Assembly: GCA_019454045.1 (NCBI GenBank) | Contig: SKCR01033444.1 | Location: 36,857 to 100,856 of the forward strand | Direction of reading: 5' to 3' | Origin: Zanthoxylum bungeanum | Lineage: Eukaryota > Streptophyta > Magnoliopsida > Sapindales > Rutaceae | Length of the DNA: 64,000 nucleotides | Part shown: positions 10,377-23,174 of the stretch, piece by piece | Position numbering within the stretch: position 1 is the first letter of the stretch | Layout: each line of letters starts with the position of its first letter | Notes under the pieces: generated by a model | Told to the model about the DNA's origin: nothing | Database searches by the model: none | Seen by the model: only the letters and a program-made list of their open reading frames with translations | Made by a program: the position numbers and the translations under genes

Positions 10377-12720
10377 TATTGGTTGCATAAAAACGAATTA
10401 GGGTTCTTGAGCAAAATTTGGGGCTTTTTGATTTAAACATGATTTTGACAAATTGTTTGTTTAAGAATGCTTGTATATGAATTAATTAGAGTTATATGTA
10501 ATCAATTTGATGAAAAATTAATTGGATTGATTTTCCCCAATTTGCTTAATGTTGGCCAAAACTTTAATTTGGGTAAACTCAATTTGAGCATCAAATGATT
10601 AAATTGTTTAGTATAGTATGCTTTAATGAGGTTGAATTGATGTTGTGCATAATCAATTTCATGAAATTTGGTTGGATCCATTTTTCCCCAAATTTTGGGC
10701 ATGACAAATTTGGGTAAACTTGATTTTGAGCATGTTTAATGAAATTGGATGATTTAGAATGCTTGAATGTTGTTTAATTGATGATTGATTAGATCAATTT
10801 GATGAAAAGTGTTTGGAACAATTTTTCCCCAATTTGCTTGTGATGGCCGAATTGGCAAGTGCCCTATTGTCTTGGTTTTTTGATTTTTTGTTCATTGGAT
10901 GACTTAGAAATCATTTGGGGATGTTGAATTTATGTTTGATTGAGTTCAATTGGATTGAATTTGATTTGGGCATAATTTCCCTCTTTGGCCGAGACTTTAG
11001 CATGTATAAATTGGGTTTGATTTTGATTTAATTATGTTGGACATGATTAATTGATGTTAAGCATGATTAATTGGACAAATTTGATGTTTTGAAAACTTTG
11101 ATTTGGGCAATTAATAATGCTATACACTTTAGGTAATTTAATTGGAAAATTTGGAATTTTTGGAATTAAATTATTGGGCTTAAAATTGGATTTGGGCTTT
11201 TTAAGTTGTTATTGGGTTTATTGGACTTTGTAGTACAAAGTTGGTTTAGGCCAAAATTGGTTGGATCCAATTAGGCCCAAAACCGCTTCCAAAAGGCCCA
11301 AATGCAACTAATAAACCTTTAACGTTTAATTGGGCCTAATGGGCCTAAATTAATTTATGGGCTTATGGGGTAACTCCCGGATTGGACTTTGGTTGCGGGT
11401 TTGACCCGAGTTGACCAAAAGTCCACGCCTCAAGAAATTAATTAAAAGCCCATTGGACTTTAATTAAATTAATATTGGATATTAATCGGGCTTTGAGACC
11501 CGTAACGATTAAATTGGAATTTAAGTCGTAAAGGTTTATTTTATAAAGTGTAATATTTAATTTGGAATTAAATAATGAATTAGAATTAAATGCGTATTAA
11601 ATTGGGTTTAATTATGTAATTTAATTTAATTCGTAGAAATCGTACTTTGAGTACGTGTTCGCAATACGAGTTTGACTCGAACAAAATCAAATCTTTGTTT
11701 GAACATTGGATGATAACTAATTATCAAGATTAATTAATTTGATTGATTGATTGATAACATGCTTGTATGAATACATGGTTGTGATGTTTGAATAATGTAT
11801 ATCGGATGGATATTAGCCGGGTGGGGCAATTTTAGAAATTGTTGTAATAAATTTGATTTATTAAATTGGACCTGCGTGTCCAGCCTTATCTCCTATTTCT
11901 TTGTATTCTCTTCTCACCTATTCCCTTCCATGTAAATGAGGTTTCTTTAGAAGTGTAGTGTAACGGGTAGAAGAAATATTTGTGCTAGCGGGAGAGTAAA
12001 TGAGAGATTTGATCTAGGATCAATGTGTAAAATATCCATCCGCATATCATTATTATTTTACATATGAGCTTTATAATGTGTTTAGAATGCATGTTTAAGG
12101 GTGTATGATGATGAGACCTTAACAAAGATAATTAAAATTGGTAGCCAATTTGCTCGCGAAAAACCCTCGTTAAATATCAAGCGTTTATTTTCCTTCCATT
12201 GAGTGATTCTTACTCAAGATCCGAGATTGGCAGGGGTTGTTGGCCAAAGTCAAGCCCTTGTCCGTTGAAGATGTGTTTTAATCACGAGGCTTTGTTCCAT
12301 ATCGGTGTCGTGTCCAAGTTGTGGTTTGTTGGCCAAAGTCAAGACCACTTCTTGTCCATTGACATTGATTACGAAGCTTCCATGTCAATGGGTCCGCGCT
12401 TGACTGGGATCACTAGGTTTGTTGTGCCAAAGCCAAGGCCTAGTTGATTCAGAGGAAAAAGGTTAGGGTATACATTCGATGTATAGGCATATATAAGATA
12501 TATGTTTGGGACTTGGATGTCCACCTACTGGATCTAGGAGTTGGATGAGATCCAATTGATCTTCGAGATCTACCTAGTTAATTATCATACAATTTGTTGG
12601 CCAAAGTCAAGATTGTGTGATATTTAACGGGATCCTAGCCCACTAGGAAACACGGTTTCCCGAGTACTCAACAGAGGGTTAGAGGCTCGACGAAAAATAG
12701 TGGGAGGCAAGAATTGAATT
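10377..12720 (+). other. Long untranslated leader of A
   Basis: About 2.3 kb between primer site and gag remnant, AT-rich, with many TTGATTTGGGCATAATTT-like variants. It matches the leader of C (35081-37560) throughout and that of D (50719-48545, other strand) in part. No convincing coding sequence; the 82-codon frame at 12199-12447 runs across the leader repeats and differs in frame in C. Confidence 0.75.
12234..12620 (+). repeat. Four-copy 18-base leader motif and hairpin (A)
   Basis: TTGTTGGCCAAAGTCAAG occurs at about 12237, 12328 and 12595, with a variant (TTGTTGTGCCAAAGCCAAGG) at 12419. Between the second copy and the variant, CCATTGACAT (12357-12366) and ATGTCAATGG (12382-12391) form a perfect 10-bp stem. 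C (37089-37455) and D (other strand, 48802-49181) keep the same set. The role is unknown; a packaging or dimerisation signal is one possibility. Confidence 0.7.
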
Positions 12721-15700
12721 TGCAATACTCGTTCAATTACTCGCCATACGCGCTCATTCAAATTATTTCGTCGTAATATTTAAATTGTTGTTTTAATAAA
12801 CAGTTGGACTGTATTATACTTGATTATATATAATTGGATTATATTAATCAATATATTGAATTAATTAATTTCAGTTTACAGTTGATTTTATAATTGGATT
12901 ATAGTAATCAATGTAATTGAGGTTAATTAATTTGGATTATATTTGATTATATAGTTGGACTATTATAATCATTATAATATATATAGTACCACTAATCGTT
13001 GATTAAATAGTTGGACTATTGTAATCAAGATAAAATTGAAAAGTTGGATATTTAAAATATAATCTGGGATTAAAATATTTTAAATAATTTAATTTTCAAA
13101 TTGGGAATAAATAATAGGTTACTTTATTTGATAAAATAACTTATTATACCTTAAGCCCAAAATTAAGCAAAATAAGTAGAGCATAAAGTCTTTGGAAGAT
13201 TTATGTGATGATGACTTTAATGCTTAATTTAATATACTTGTCATAAATCTAATTTTAGATTTAAGAAGTATTAAAATTGCAATTATAATTCTTGGAGAAT
13301 TAATTGACTATTCTAGATGAGATAAAGTCAAAGTTTGCAATTGGGCATGTAGCACGAGGTGCACATCATTTCGATGTTCTAAAACCCAAGGCTTGACCTA
13401 AGGTTTCTGAAATATTGAAAAGGATAATTGACATATCCCAAAGTGACTACCATTTGGATATGGCAGACACGAAGGAATTAAAGAAAGGGCAAGGCTCTTA
13501 CTTTGAAAATGTTTGTCTTGGTTATGTTCACAGCTAGTATTGAAATTAGATTTTAAATACTTAGTGTGGTACATAAAATATATGTATTGATGTTCAGAAT
13601 CTGCTTTGAGCAGGATACTGACTTCAAGCTGAGATTGCTCTGCGAATCGGAAACGGGACGAAAGTCGCTGTTTCGACCGTAGATACCTAAGTTTAGGAAC
13701 TACCCTTCGGGTGTGTACTTGAATTAGGAACTGTTATAATGTAACTAGTTTGACTAGAGACATTATCTCTATATCAGTGTTTAATCCGTTGCGGATAAAA
13801 CCTTTATATTATAGAACACTAAGTGTTTTATTATATAAAGATGATACTGAGATAAATACATTAGATGTAAATAACAGAATTTATATTTTGAATATAAATA
13901 AAATCTCAAACATATAAAATGAAAAATAAATAGCTCAAATTGATTTGATCAATAGAGACTTATTTGTGGCATTGTTGTCTAGGACACAATTTAACTAGAC
14001 TCGTATATCCACACTTTTGAAGAGTGGGTACTAGGACTGATTTGACTATTCAAATAAAGTCTGCGAATCTAGTTTATTAGGTAAAGTACCTAAAATACTA
14101 TTACTTGGTAATAGTAAAAGGGCCACCGATCTGTTAGCCCTATTCATGGTGAAGTAAGTGGGCCCATATCTAGCTAGGCGAGATGTGAACGTGAATATTT
14201 CGTGACCTTAACGGATGTGGCATCACGTTATGGTTATGTGTTTCTTTTGAAGAAACCAGATCGTAAACTTTTGAAGTTTCGACATGAAGTAAATAAACAG
14301 ATCGGCTATAGTATTATTCCGCCACGGTAAGACCGTAATGGAAAATAGTTAAGCAGTAAGTTTCGTACATAAATGAAAGAGTATGGTATTCTTTCAGATG
14401 AGGACTCCTCTCGGAACACGTCAAAGTGACGGTGTGTCCGAACGGATTAACCGAATCATGTTAGACATGATAAGGCTAATCATGAGTCGTTCTGAGCTAC
14501 CATTTCCTTCAACGGATAAGTTTTAACAGTGCAATAACTTATTTAGAATAAGGTTCCATATAAATCTGTTTGACAGATGTCATATAGGATATTAACAGGG
14601 AAGAAACGAGGTTTCTCATTCCTGATAATTTGGGTATGCCAGGCATAACGATTGGATGATACCAAACTAAGGACCCAAATTGGATAAGTCCCAATATAGG
14701 TTATCCTAAGGGAAACCATAAGTATAGTACTTATAAATCTCACATGAGAACAATGTGATTGTTGCTCACCATGCGGTTTTCCTAAGAGGAATACCGATAT
14801 GCAGTGGTCAGTGGGAGGATAGTGATACTCGATGAAAATCGGAGTAATACTGTTCAAGGCACGAAGTCCTTAATGGAACACAAATAGTTCATCAATGATG
14901 AATCTGTACCATTAATCTTCGAATACACAAGAACTGAGTAGATCGAATAGAGTCAGAAAACGACCTAGGGTATGGGTTTCTGATCTAACCTCATAAAGAT
15001 GTCAATCTTATGAAGGTACATCCACCGACTACGTTTTGAGGAAGTGATACGAGGTATCGACTCCCTATTATGGCAAAGTGCCATGAGTCCGAAATGGATT
15101 CCATGTATAACAACTATTTTGGATACTAGTTGTTTTACCACAAGGCATTGTGCCTATTGGTACATTAAACATCTTCAAGGAAGACATACATGGAAGGCAA
15201 CATACCAACGTACAAAGTTGGGCTTTTGACAGAAAGGTATCGTTATCAACATTGTGTAATAACGGTTCAACCTTTTACCTGTTGCCATGGTAAATCCATT
15301 TTGAAGATGCTTGTTGATAACTGCATATTTCATTATGAAATGTGTCAGTTGCAGATCAAAATCGCTTTCCTGAAAAGGAAACCTTTTGGAGGATGTTTAC
15401 AACATCCTGACGATTTTGTATAACCGACAAACAAGGTTTGCGGGTTATTCGATCCATATTTGGATTGAAGCAAGCATAAGGTTCTTGGAACTGACGTTTT
15501 GAAATAATCATAATAGTTTATGATTTGACTCAAAACGAAATAATTCTTGTGTATATAAGGAGGTTAGTGGGAGAGGGCACTGACAATGAAATTCCCATAA
15601 AACAATCGGTGAAAGCTTGGCTTCATAAGAAATTCTCCGTAGAATTCTGGGGAGTGACAACCTTTATTCAAGGAATAAAGATCTACTGGGCTAGATTTGG

Positions 15701-16330
15701 AGTTGTTAACACTCTCTGTGAAATTGTACATTTAAAATGTACTTGTATTGGTGTCTCATACGCTTTGAACATATGGAGTCACAATCAGGTCAATCCAAGT
15801 GATAGTCACTGGATTGAAGATTAAGAACATCTGTTAGTATCTGAGAGAACTAAAGATGTTGTCTTAAACTATGGAGATGGAGAACTTGAAGTGACTGGGA
15901 TCACTGCTGCAAGTTTCCAAACCGGTAAATACTGCGGTACTATAAAGTTTGAATAACGGGACAGTAAGCTGGAAATATTCCGAGCAAGATAACTGTTACC
16001 GAATTAACAACAAATGCGGATTATTGCTGCAGCTGAGGCAGCAATAGAAGCCATTTGGATCGATAATAAATCTAATTAGATTAGATATAGTTCTGTTAGC
16101 GGCTGAGCTAGGTGTCAGCACAGGCTAAAGAATTAATGGTCTCATCGACGATCCAGATATATACTTCTATATCATCTGATTCGTTCGGATCATACATCGT
16201 GGCGATGTGATGATCATATAAATCGCGTCAGAAGATAATTACGCAAATCCGCTGACGAAAACCTTTCCTCAGTAATTTGAGCGAACCGTACATAGTTCGG
16301 GTGTTGGACACTTGAGTGACTGGCTATGTG
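12721..16330 (+). pseudogene. A: heavily decayed copia gag-pol, first copy
   Basis: Nucleotide-level remnants in copia order, recognisable by comparison with D: a gag tail at 13330-13480 (GCACGAGGTGCACATC), a protease flank at 13590-13690, an integrase region with a degraded SERRNRT-like site at 14430-14465, a linker at 14600-14860, a reverse-transcriptase region at 15040-15800 and an RNase H region at 15900-16060 (a [13 protein letters not shown] stretch). The protease DSG site and the YVDD segment are absent; at about 15575 roughly 40 bp that encode YVDD in D are missing. No protein can be made. Confidence 0.8.
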
Positions 16331-16343
16331 CCAAGTGGGAGAT
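16331..16343 (+). other. Polypurine tract of A, first internal copy
   Basis: CCAAGTGGGAGAT directly before TGTTGGAT. Identical tracts are at 20240-20252 and 40932-40944, and B has AAGTGGGAGATTT before 27882. Confidence 0.85.
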
Positions 16344-16620
16344 TGTTGGATAAAATGACCCATAGCGTCACTATTTGCACAGATCATTGTGTTATTGTAG
16401 CAAATTAACTATGTGATAAGGAAATTGCACTCTCATCATTTGTGATTAAATCACCATAGGTATATAAATGAAGAGAGGTCCATATGATTAGTTCCTGGAT
16501 TGAGATGATATGAGACAGTATCAGTCCACGAAGGATTAATCATTAAATATCCCTAGCCAGAGTATTATCGAGACAGGACATCAATAATGCGGAATAGGCT
16601 AGTATTGCACTTGTGTGCGT
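16344..16620 (+). mobile_element. A middle LTR, truncated to 277 bp
   Basis: Starts TGTTGGATAAAATGACCC like the other A LTRs and follows them to TTGTGTGCG. It then jumps into internal sequence (TCAATTACTCGCC, as at 12733). It has its own differences from both outer LTRs, for example GTTATTG where both have GTTGTTG. Confidence 0.92.
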
Positions 16621-19600
16621 TCAATTACTCGCCATACGCGCTCATTTAAATTATTTCGTCATTAGATTAAATGTTAGTTAGACTAATATTTAAATTGTTG
16701 TTTTAATAAACAGTTGGACTGTATTATACTTGATTATATATAATTGGATTATATTAATCAATATATTTGAATTAATTAATTTCAGTTTACAGTTGATTTT
16801 ATAATTGGATTATAGTAATCAATGTAATTGAGGTTAATTAATTTGGATTATATTTGATTATATAGTTGGACTATTATAATCATTATAATATAGTACCACT
16901 AATCGTTGATTAAATAGTTGGACTATTGTAATCAAGATAAAATTGAAAAGTTGGATATTTAAAATATAATCTGGGATTAAAATATTTTAAATAATTTAAT
17001 TTTCAAATTGGGAATAAATAATAGATTACTTTATTTGATAAAATAACTTATTATACCTTAAGCCCAAAATTAAGCAAAATAAGTAGAGCATAAAATCTTT
17101 GGGAGATTTATGTGATGATGACTTTAATGCTTAATTTAATATACTTGTCATAAATCTAATTTTAAATTTAAGAAGTATTAAAATTGCAATTTATAATTCT
17201 TGGAGAATTAATTGACTATTCTAGAGGAGATAAAGTCAAAGTTTGCAATTGGGCATGTAGCACGAGGTGCAAATCGTTTCGATATTCTAAAAACCAAAGG
17301 CTTGGCCTAAGGTTTTTGAAATATTGAAAAGGATAATTGACATATCCCAAAGTGACTACCATTTGGATATGGCAGACACGAAGGAATTAAAGAAAGGGCA
17401 AGGCTCTTACTTTGAAAATGTTTGTCTTAGTTATGTTCACAGCTAGTATTGAAATTAGATTTTAAATACTTAGTGTGGTACATAAAATATATGTATTGAT
17501 GTTCAGAATCTGCTTTGAGCAGGATACTGACTTCAAGCTGAGATTGCTCTGCGAATCGGAAACGGGACGAAAGTCGTTGTTTCGACCGTAGATACCTAAG
17601 TTTAGGAACTACCCTTCGGGTGTGTACTTAAATTAGGAACTGTTATAGTGTAACTAGTTTGACTAGAGACATTATCTCTATATCAGTGTTTAATCCGTTG
17701 CGGATAAACCCTTTATATTATAGAACACTAAGTGTTTTATTATATAAAGATGATACTGAGATAAATACATTAGATGTAAATAACAGAATTTATATTTTGA
17801 ATATAAATAAAAATCTCAAACATATAAAATGAAAAATAAATAGCTCAAATTGATTTGATCAATAGAGACTTATTTGTGGCAATGTTGTCTAGGACACAAT
17901 TAACTAGACTCGTATATCCACACTTTTGAAGAGTGGGTACTAGGACTGATTTGACTATTCAAATAAGTCTGTGAATCTAGTTTATTAGGTAAAGTACCTA
18001 AAATACTATTTACTTGGTAATAGTAAAAGGGCCACCGATCTGTTAGCCCTATTCATGGTGAAGTAAGTGGGCCCATATCTAGCTAGGCGAGATGTGAACA
18101 TGAATATTTCGTGACCTTAACGGATGTGGCATCACGTTATGGTTATGTGTTTCTTTTGAAGAAAGCAGATCGTAAACTTTTGAAGTTTCGACACGAAGTA
18201 ATAAAACAGATCGGCTATAGTATTATTCCGCCACGGTAAGACCGTAATGGAAAATACTTAAGCAGTAAGTTTCGTACATACATGAAAGAGTATGGTATTC
18301 TTTCAGATGAGGACTCCTCTCGGACACGTCAAAGTGACGGTGTGTCCGAACGGATTAACCGAATCATGTTAGACATGATAAGGCTAATCATGAGTCGTTC
18401 TGAGCTACCATTTCCTTCAACGGATAAGTTTTAACAGTGCAATAACTTATTTAGAATAAGGTTCCATATAAATCTGTTTGACAGATGTCATATAGGATAT
18501 GAACAGGGAAGAAACGAGGTTTCTCATTCCTGATAATTTGGGTATGCCAGGCATAACGTTTGGATGATACCAAACTAAGGACCCAAATTGGATAAGTCCC
18601 AATATAGGTTATCCTAAGGGAAACCATAAGTATAGTACTTATAAATCTCACATGAGAACAATGTGATTGTTGCTCACCATGCGGTTTTCCTAAGAGGAAT
18701 ACCGATATGCAGTGGTCAGTGGGAGGATAGTGATACTCGATGAAAATCGGAGTAATACTGTTCAAGGCACGAAGTCCTTAATGGAACACAAATAGTTCAT
18801 CAATGATGAATGTACCATTAATCTTCGAATACACAAGAACTGAGTAGATCGATAGAGTCAGAAAACGACCTAGGGTATGGGTTTCTGATCTAACCTCATA
18901 AAGATGTCAATCTTATGAAGGTACATCCACCGACTACGTTTTGAGGAAGTGATACGAGGTATCGACTCCATATTATGGCAAAGTGCCATGAGTCCGAAAT
19001 GGATTCCATGTATAACAACTATTTTGGATACTAGTTGTTGTACCACAAGGCATTGTGCCTATTGGTACATTAAACGTCTTCAAGGAAGACATACATGGAA
19101 GGCAACATACCAACGTACAAAGCTGGGCTTTTGACGGAAAGGTATCGTTATCAACATTGTGTTAATAACGGTTCAACCTTTTACCTGTTGCCATGGTAAA
19201 TCCATTTTGAAGATGCTTGTTGATAACTGCATATTTCATTTATGAAATGTGTCCGTTGCAGATCAAAATCGTTTTCCTGAAAAGGAAACCTTTTGGAGGA
19301 TGTTTACAACATCCTGACAATTTTGTATAACCGACAAACAAGGTTTGCGGGTTATTCGATCCATATTTGGATTGAAGCAAGCATAAGGTTCTTGGAACTG
19401 ACGTTTTGAAATAATCATAATAGTTTATGATTTGACTCAAAACGAAATAATTCTTGTGTATATAAGGAGGTTAGTGGGAGAGGGCACTGACAATGAAATT
19501 CCCATAAAACAATCGGTGAAAGCTTGGCTTTCATAAGAAATTCTCCGTAGAATTCTGGGGAGTGACAACCTTTATTGAAGGAATAAAGATCTACTGGGCT

Positions 19601-20252
19601 AGATTTGGAGTTGTTAACACTCTCTGAGAAATTTTACATTTAAAATGTACTTGTATTGGTGTCTCATACGCTTTGAGCATATGGAGTCACAATCGGGTCA
19701 ATCCAAGTGATAGTCACTGGATTGAAGATTAAGAACATCTGTTAGTATCTGAGAGAACTAAAGATGTTGTCTTAAACTATGGAGATGGAGAACTTGAAGT
19801 GACTGGGATCACTGCTGCAAGTTTCCAAACCGGTAAATACTGCGGTACTATAAAGTTTGAATAACGGGACAGTAAGCTGGAAATATTCCGAGCAAGATAA
19901 CTGTTACCGAATTAACAACAAATGCGGATTATTGCTACAGCTGAGGCAGCAATAGAAGCCATTTGGATCGATAATAAATCTAATTAGATTAGATATAGTT
20001 CTGTTAGCGGCTGAGCTAGGTGTCAGCACAGGCTAAAGAATTAATGGTCTCATCGACGATCCAGATATATACTTCTATATTCATCTGATTCGTTCGGATC
20101 ATACATCGTGGCGATGTGATGATCGTATAAATCGCGTCAGAAGATAATTACGCAAATCCGCTGACGAAAACCTTTCCTCAGCAATTTGAGTGAACCGTAC
20201 ATAGTTCGGGTGTTGGACACTTGAGTGACTGGCTATGTGCCAAGTGGGAGAT
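16621..20252 (+). pseudogene. A: second, partial internal region with decayed gag-pol
   Basis: Matches 12733-16343 almost throughout, with the same lesions, including the missing YVDD segment at about 19482. It keeps about 22 bp after 16665 (ATTAGATTAAATGTTAG...) that the first copy lacks but C has (from 37615), so it is not a plain duplicate of the first copy. It ends in the polypurine tract at 20240-20252. Confidence 0.88.
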
Positions 20253-22354
20253 TGTTGGATAAAATGACCCATAGCGTCACTATTTGCACATATTATTGTG
20301 TTGTTGTAGCAAATTAACTATGTGACAAGGATATTGCACTCTCATCATTTGTGATTAAATCACCATAGATATATAAATGAAGAGAGGTCCATATGATTAG
20401 TTCCTGGATTGAGATGATATGAGACAGTATCAGTCCACGAAGCATTAATCATTAAATATCCCTAGCCGGAGTATTATCGAGACAGGACATCAATAATGCG
20501 GAATAGGCTAGTATTGCACTTGTGTGCGTTGTGAGGGCACAACGACATAGTTCTCATATATATAAGTATTGGATACTTATGCAAGTGCGATAGGAGGTTG
20601 TGTTTCACCGATGGTACGGGAAACAGCTTCGCTCTGGATAGACCCCTCGGAATCCCATTGGTATTATGACTATGTGCCTATGGGAGGCCGAAATCAGGGT
20701 AGGTGTGTATAGTGTTAACCTGAGACTTACATCGCTAATACTTACGATAATCGATAGACTTTGGTCTTGGTGGTACAGGGCTTTAACCGGTTCTGCGTAC
20801 ACCACTACTGGGTTTATCAGAGAGTCGTAGTGTATTGGGTGTGATGTCAAGACGGAAGTATCACTTCAGTCATATTGGAGATGATGTCACGCAGGATACG
20901 GTACTAGTGCTCTTAAGTGTTGCGCAACCATCGGGATGTTATGACTAGGTCATGCATATCCGATTATAGAGACTAGTTACCAGACATCCGACATGTGCTT
21001 CGGACGTGGTAGACACTTATCCAGCCCCAGCCCTAGCCCGTGACTATCCGATACTGGGCCGATATGCACAATACTACGGTATACTACGCTTGATACAGAT
21101 CTATATATTCCTGTAAGAATATTTCTGGAGAATTGGGTAGGCATGGCGCTTTGCTAGAAGCCAACCTTGTCTTGTAAATCGGTATAAACGTAGTACGAGG
21201 TACTTACATGTTCGGATAATCCGACGACCGTATTTACTGCCAACATATCCGGAGATCTCATGGGTCGCTTCCTGAAGATTCACCGATGATGTATAACTCG
21301 CACTTAATTAATCTGGGATTAATTAGAAGAGAGAGAAAATTAATCTGGGATTAATTGCGGAGATATTTTATCTGGGATAAAATATTAATTAAAGAGAGAG
21401 AACGATTAATTTGGAATTAATCGATCAAATAATATATTTGATATATTATAAGAAATTGGATTTCGACGAGGAATTAAAATTAGATTTTAATTCGGGCGAA
21501 CGAATTAATTTAGAATTAATTCGTTAGCGACGTGAATAGTGATTTCGTTAGGCGTAATCATTTAATTACGACGCGATGGAAAATTCATTAATTTGGAATT
21601 AGCGAACCCGAGCCCGAGAGTGATTGCGAGCGCATTCGCATTTCGAATTCGAGCGCGGCACGCAAGTCACATCAAGCGTCAAATCGTTAGTCACATCATG
21701 CATCAAATCAATTGTCACTTTGAGTGATGTGACTTGACAACATGTCACTTTATTAAAGTGATGTGATGTGACTTAAAGTAAAAAGTAGAAATGATGAAAA
21801 GCATTAATAGACTTTTGCTTTTTAACTTTTGACATATATGAAAAATGATTTATATATATTTTTTTTTGTTTTTGGAAAACAAAATAAATATATAAACCAA
21901 AAATCATTTTCTCTCTCTCACTCACCACTCACGGTCTTCTCATTTTCCCTCTCTTTTCATCTTCCTCTCCTTCACGGCTTCAAGCCGATTTTGCTTAAAA
22001 ATCTTTTGGTTAGACTGAAATTTTGAGAAGCAAATTGAAGATGAGTAGTGCTAGCACACACATGGGTTATATTATGGTAATAGGGAAACGAATTTGTGAG
22101 CTTGGAAAGCTTGAAGCTTGAAGCTTCCATGGTGTTCATCAATGGCCGAACATGGAGGAGGCAAACCAGTCCCCAACCGAGCAGTCCACTGCATGAGGAA
22201 GCTACTGCCGAGCTTGATGTGCATCAAAAACGCAACTTGTTCTTCATTTCATCAAAACCCATCAATGTGAGTATGAATTCCGCCTTACTCCTTTGTGTAT
22301 TCAACTCGTTTTTATGCATGTTTGTGATCCTTGGGACTTGATTGAAACTCAACA
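20253..22354 (+). mobile_element. A 3' LTR
   Basis: 2,102 bp, TGTTGGATAAAATG to ACTCAACA, followed by the CCTTA duplication. It contains the same hairpin row (21304-21610) and GTCAC cluster (21663-21774) as the 5' LTR. Confidence 0.93.
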
Positions 22355-22359
22355 CCTTA
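22355..22359. repeat. Target-site duplication of A, right copy (CCTTA)
   Basis: Pairs with 8260-8264. B's LTR resumes with GGATCTAGGCAACATC. Confidence 0.93.
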
Positions 22360-23159
22360 GGATCTAGGCAACATCTTGTGATGTTCTTAAGTTATTCTTT
22401 TCATTATTTCTTGTGTTTTTTATGATGGAAATTTGGTTGAAAGTGTTGAGCATGTGTGATGAAGAAAGCTTGTAACTATTGTAGTTATAATCATTCTTTT
22501 AAGGTTTTTGAAACCATGTTGCTAATCTAGAGTTATTGACCCACTCTTAAATGACCTAGATTTGATCTTGAGTTGTTTCATTGTGTTGAGACTTGGATTG
22601 GATGGAAAAATGATGATTGAAGTAATTGATTTAATGTATTTGGTCTAATTTGTCCAATTTGTGAAAATTGAAAAATCAGGGTTCATGACTAATTCCAAAT
22701 TTGGGGGTTTTCATATATGTTGTGTATTTATGTGTTTATATGATGCATATAAAGTTTCATGTTGATTGGATATCATTTGGATGTGTCTTGAAGCATGAAA
22801 GTGCAAAATGCACAAAATGGAACCTAAATGAGGCTCTCGGCCTTGTGAGGGAAAATTGGGGATTTTGGTTGCTTTGGTGTTTTGATGTTTTGAACATCAT
22901 AAGTTCATCTTAGAAATGATTTAGAATCATTCAAAATGATTAGATCAATTTCGGACTAAAATGGACAAAAATACAAAGCAAGGGTATTTCGGTAAATTCA
23001 CCTAAAAATGTTTTATTGAATTTATTTTCATAATTTGATTATTGGAATGTTAAATAAATATGTTTATTTAATTAATCCGAGAAAAAGTTTTGAAATCTGA
23101 AATTCGGATTTTCACCGCTTCCGCTGCGTTACCGGATTCACCCCCTAAAAACCCCTACA
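22360..23159 (+). mobile_element. B 5' LTR, second part
   Basis: Continues the LTR interrupted at 8264 and ends in AACCCCTACA. It matches 29376-30175 with scattered differences. The 70-codon frame at 22701-22913 is present in both LTRs but lies in LTR sequence and resembles nothing I recognise. Confidence 0.93.
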
Positions 23160-23162
23160 AAA

Positions 23163-23174
23163 TGGTATCAGAGC
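23163..23174 (+). other. Primer binding site of B
   Basis: TGGTATCAGAGC, three bases after the LTR end; initiator-Met-tRNA type. Confidence 0.92.

Larger units (their letters stand above)
8265..22354 (+). mobile_element. Element A: non-autonomous copia tandem with three LTRs
   Basis: Order: LTR (8265-10363), complete decayed internal region (10364-16343), LTR fragment of 277 bp (16344-16620), partial internal region (16621-20252), LTR (20253-22354). CCTTA flanks only the outer ends, so the structure sits as one unit in B's LTR. The second internal region lacks its leader: a deletion joins LTR position 277 to a point matching 12733, and both parents carry CGTT at the join. Likely origin is unequal recombination between related elements followed by deletion. 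No intact frame for any retroelement protein. Confidence 0.88.

Noticed and set aside
14543..14857. 104-codon antisense frame shared at 14543, 18451 and 39139
   Set aside because: It is a shadow of the decayed integrase-to-reverse-transcriptase linker. Sharing follows from recent common descent of the three copies.
22701..22913. 70-codon frame at 22701 and 29717 as a small gene
   Set aside because: Both copies are in B's LTRs; there is no second family supporting it and no coding signature.
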